Part shown: piece after piece, positions 7,596 to 10,452 of the stretch
Layout: the number at the start of each line of letters is the position of its first letter
How positions within the stretch are numbered: the stretch's first letter is position 1
NCBI GenBank assembly: GCA_003024985.2
Contig: PXIH01S0004053.1
Direction: 5' to 3' (one strand)
Source of the DNA: Euperipatoides rowelli
Lineage: Eukaryota > Onychophora > Udeonychophora > Euonychophora > Peripatopsidae
Length of the DNA: 10,452 bases
Position numbers and translations under genes: made by a program
The notes under the pieces: generated by a model
Databases searched by the model: none
What the model saw: only the letters and a program-made list of their open reading frames with translations
Told to the model about the DNA's origin: nothing

Positions 7596-8050
7596 GGTAA
7601 CATGTGTTTGCAAACTTTATCCTCTTGTAGTTAAAGGAAAAAACATGTATTTATTCAAAACTAAATGTAAATTTATTTATTAACCTTGAGTGATGGAGAA
7701 AAATGGTTTTCCTATTTAAAATTAGTATAAAATAAACTATAAGATAAACATAAATTAAGTCATATGATTATTTTTCATTGTTGTTGGCCATTGTTATCAT
7801 TGTTCTTGACTTCACAGTTATTGTTATCATTTATATGTAGATGACATTAAGTACTTTAATTCTTTAATTTCTACTTCCATTTCTTTTCTTTTTTTTAAAA
7901 GACATTATTTCTTGAAAATCAATTTTGTTTACATTCCCATCAAAGTTAAAAAATAGATTAGCATATTTTTAAAATATATTTCCCATTATGTAACTCTGAG
8001 AATTGATTTACAATTGAAATTGCAATGTTTATTCTGACTAGAAACTTGAG
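7596..8050. other. AT-rich intron sequence, nothing recognised
   Basis: Only low-complexity features are visible, such as two nearby copies of ATTGTTATCATT around 7792 and 7820. No coding frame or inverted repeat of note was found. Confidence 0.5.
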
Positions 8051-8903
8051 ATCTTCATCTATATAACTCTTAGTCTGTAGACATATTTGTTTATACACCT
8101 CTTATTCTATAGACATCATCATCTGTAGACCTCTTTGTCTGTAGACAACTGATTGTTTGCAGAACTTTGTGTCTGTAGACATCTGTGTCTATAGAAATAT
8201 GTGAATGTAGACATCTGTGTCTGTAGACATCTGTGTCTGTAGACATATGTGTCTGTAGACATTTGTGTCTGTAGACATCTGTGATTGTAGGCATATGTGA
8301 CTGTAGATATCTGTCTATAGACCTCAGCATCTGTAGACCTCTTTGTCTGTATACCTCACCTTTAGACCTATTTGTTTGTAGACACATAGATCTCTATGTT
8401 TGTAGACCACTATGTTTGTGCCTCTGTGTCTGTAAACCACTGGGTCTAAAATAGTTAAGTCCAAAACTTTAAAAAAAAAAGGTTTTAAATAAGCCTGGTA
8501 GATGGCACTGTTACTGGTTTCTCTAGACCTTTGTTTTTATACCTCTTTGACTATAGACCTTTTAGAGTGTAGACCTCTTTGACTGTTGATGACATTTTCA
8601 TCTGTAGTTGACCTCTTTATCTGTAGATGACATCTTCATATTTAGATCTCTTCATCTGTAGACCTTTTCATCTTTAGACCTCTTCATATGCAGACATTTT
8701 GTCTGTAGGTCTCTTCCTCTGTAGACATCTTCATGTGTAAACATCTTTGTCTGTAGACATCTTCATTTGTAGACCACTGTGTATGTAGACCTCTTCATCT
8801 GTAGGTTCCTTTATCTGTAGACCTCTTTGTCTGTAGACCTCCTTTTCTGTATACCTCTTCATCTGTAGACCTCTTCATCCCAAGACCTCTTTGTATGTAG
8901 ACT
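8051..8903 (+). repeat. 16-bp minisatellite, unit about TCTGTAGACCTCTTYG
   Basis: A tandem array with a 16-base period fills about 780 bp (about 49 units by division), not counting a 73-bp insertion at 8448-8520. The left part (about 8174-8295) is dominated by TGTGTCTGTAGACATC and the right part (about 8590-8900) by TCATCTGTAGACCTCT, so the array has local sub-families. The unit core GTCTGTAGAC is an imperfect palindrome (GTCT-GT-AGAC). Sixteen is not a multiple of three, so the minus-strand open frame at 8091-8387 is only the repeat read through in rotating frames, not a gene. Confidence 0.93.
8448..8520 (+). repeat. 73-bp direct repeat, copy 2, inserted in the minisatellite
   Basis: Exact copy of 6453-6525, in the same orientation and 1,995 bp away. 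It is flanked on both sides by minisatellite units (CTGTAAACCACTGGGTCT before, CTCTAGACC after). No poly(A) tail, terminal repeat or clear target duplication marks it as a normal transposon insertion. Confidence 0.93.
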
Positions 8904-9429
8904 ATGTTCCTTTTTTTTATTTATAGTGTTTAAATCTTCTAAAGGGGACAAAATACTTGGAAAAATTACCTGACTCAAAAAGTGTCAAGGAAGAAAATAT
9001 TCCAAATTTGTCCTTTGCCGGGAATTGGTCTGCTTCAAAATGTATATGACCAAACCTAGAATAACTACAATTCCTTGAATTTATCTCATTTCATTTTTCA
9101 TTTTTAAATACATTATTATAATTTTATTTTTTAACTTTGTTTTTTTTTAAAAAAACACAGATGTGTTTTATATTTTTAATTCCTAAATACAACTTAAAAC
9201 TGAAATTATCTAAAAGTCATTTATTTTGTTTGATTTGTTTTTCTTAATAGAAGATGCACAAGCATTTCTTGTTTTATCAAATCTTGACATAATAACTAGT
9301 CACATGATCATATCATTTGCATAAAAAAATATTTCCTTTCTTAGCTTCACAATTTTTCTAGTAAATGTAACTAACATAAATTATTCTTAAAAATTTAAGA
9401 TTATTAAAAAGTGTTTAATTAATATCAGC
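8904..9429. other. AT-rich sequence, nothing firmly recognised
   Basis: A T-rich tract ending in TTTATTTATAG at about 8926 is followed by about 40 open codons on the plus strand, but the stretch has no usable donor and no family resemblance. The rest is AT-rich sequence without structure. Confidence 0.4.
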
Positions 9430-9650
9430 TGAGAGGGGTTCTCACACCCTTTATACAGCATTTTAGGACTTGATTGTTGGGGCCGTGACCAAAAGAAGAT
9501 CATAGACCCTCAAAGTTATTGTTCCACCACTGTTTATGTGTATTGTGTTGTGGTTTTTTATTATGTACATTGCTGAAACAACTGCTTTGCTAGCCCTGAA
9601 ATATTGCCATAAATGGTCAGTCAAATGTTGAGAATAAAAGACCAAAATAT
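9430..9650. other. Less AT-rich patch of unknown nature, possible dispersed repeat
   Basis: This patch stands out from its surroundings by composition and by a minus-strand frame (9463-9645) with ordinary amino acid use, including ASKAVVSAMYIIKNHN and INSGGTITLRVYD. TTTATGGCAATATTTCAG on the minus strand resembles a splice acceptor, but the matching donor (GAGG|GTCTAT) is poor. The frame does not match the peptidase gene. I do not recognise it; a repeat fragment is the likeliest reading. Confidence 0.25.
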
Positions 9651-10452
9651 CTATAAGATGAGTTTTTTCATGGCCTATAAATTATTTCAGATGTCTTGTT
9701 GTTATTAATGTATTGTATTGGTGTTATCACAATTAGGTTATGATCTGATTTGCATTAGGTGCCTTTACATTTACCGATTACTTAAAATTATCATTATACA
9801 TACATTTGTTTGAATGTCACCCATTTTTTAGGTTGATAATATTGTTCCTTTTTTATGTAGGTTGCTTTACAATCTGCTTAAAATAGTCAGATTATAATAT
9901 ATTTTTTTTATAGTTGTTTTCAGCTGTTTTCCATTTTTATCAGAATTTGTAATGTTAAATAGTGTTATTTGACTTTTTATTTTCTAATTTTAAATTTAGA
10001 AATTTTATAGAACATACAATGCAACTTCTTTTGAAATTGCAGATGCTTAACTTTTTTATATAAAAATTTTAATTTTTTTAACATTATGTGAATCTAGCAG
10101 GTTAAACATTAATTTTTATTAACATGTGAAAGAAGAATATTATTTTTATCTCCAATATTTTATTTTTATTTGCATCTAAACTATTTTAGATGAAGAATAT
10201 AGGATTGTATATATATTAATGTGATAGTTTACTGCAATTTAATAAATTTATTGAAGATTATGTTGTATTTCTAAATTACTGATGAATAAAAAAAGTCATG
10301 ACATAAAAATAAATAGTGTGAATAATACATATGACGTTTGGTTTTTAATTGTGACTAGAAGATGCACATTATTAAAAACATAGCAAAAATTGTAAAATAA
10401 ACCTATACAAATACAAATACAAAGTGTCGGACAACAACAGACTATAGTCCAG
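9651..10452. other. AT-rich intron sequence, nothing recognised
   Basis: No coding frame, repeat array or RNA gene was found. The peptidase exon upstream of 1117-1282 was looked for here and in the rest of the window on the minus strand, without success. Confidence 0.45.

Noticed and set aside
8091-8387. 98-codon minus-strand open frame rich in VYRHKCLQT repeats
   Set aside because: It is the 16-bp minisatellite read through in rotating frames.
8051-8903. CRISPR-like array
   Set aside because: The units are contiguous 16-mers without unique spacers, and the DNA is from an animal genome.
8926-9050. Plus-strand exon after TTTATTTATAG
   Set aside because: About 40 open codons only, no good donor site, no recognisable protein.
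9430-9450. tRNA-like promoter boxes of a SINE (CAGCTGAGAGG and GGTTCTCACACCC)
   Set aside because: The two motifs nearly touch, far closer than A and B boxes should be, and the B-box match is poor.
10279-10285. CTGATGA as a hammerhead ribozyme core
   Set aside because: No flanking helices or GAAA core element at the right spacing.

Overview
This is AT-rich (roughly three-quarters A+T by eye) nuclear DNA from an animal. It has GT-AG introns, non-LTR and DNA transposon remnants, a minisatellite, and no dense bacterial-style ORFs. The species cannot be read from the sequence. A mollusc, cnidarian or arthropod would all fit. The type of transposon protein decayed at 7130-7595 makes an arthropod my weak first guess. 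Single ambiguous bases (1311, 3404, 5669) suggest a draft assembly.

The only host gene I can support is on the minus strand at the left end: two consecutive exons (1117-1282, then 493-574) of a glutamate carboxypeptidase II-like protein (FOLH1/PSMA, NAALAD2 family; M28B peptidase). They join in frame across a 542-bp intron and cover the start of the transferrin-receptor-like dimerisation domain. The second exon is too short to show up as an open reading frame and was found from its splice sites and homology. No upstream exon was found, so 1283-10452 reads best as one intron at least 9 kb long. The last ~490 bases at the left belong to the next intron.

That large intron is a graveyard of repeats. 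From left to right it holds: two RTE-clade reverse transcriptase fragments arranged head to head as a foldback (1391-2385 plus, 2387-2957 minus); a 786-bp element bounded by 37-bp terminal inverted repeats (3400-4185) that carries a short coding exon with its own poly(A) signal; a long AT-rich stretch with two compact hairpins (5220-5310 and 6139-6192) and an ATT microsatellite; a dispersed-repeat fragment (about 6361-6530); a decayed transposon protein gene (7130-7595); and a 16-bp minisatellite (8051-8903). The minisatellite is interrupted by an exact second copy of 73 bases of the dispersed repeat. The right 1.5 kb is AT-rich with one unidentified, less AT-rich patch (9430-9650).

The parts do not form a pathway. 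The most informative structures are the RTE foldback, which would form a long hairpin in the pre-mRNA of the peptidase gene, the small TIR element with its trapped terminal exon, and the templated 73-bp insertion in the minisatellite.
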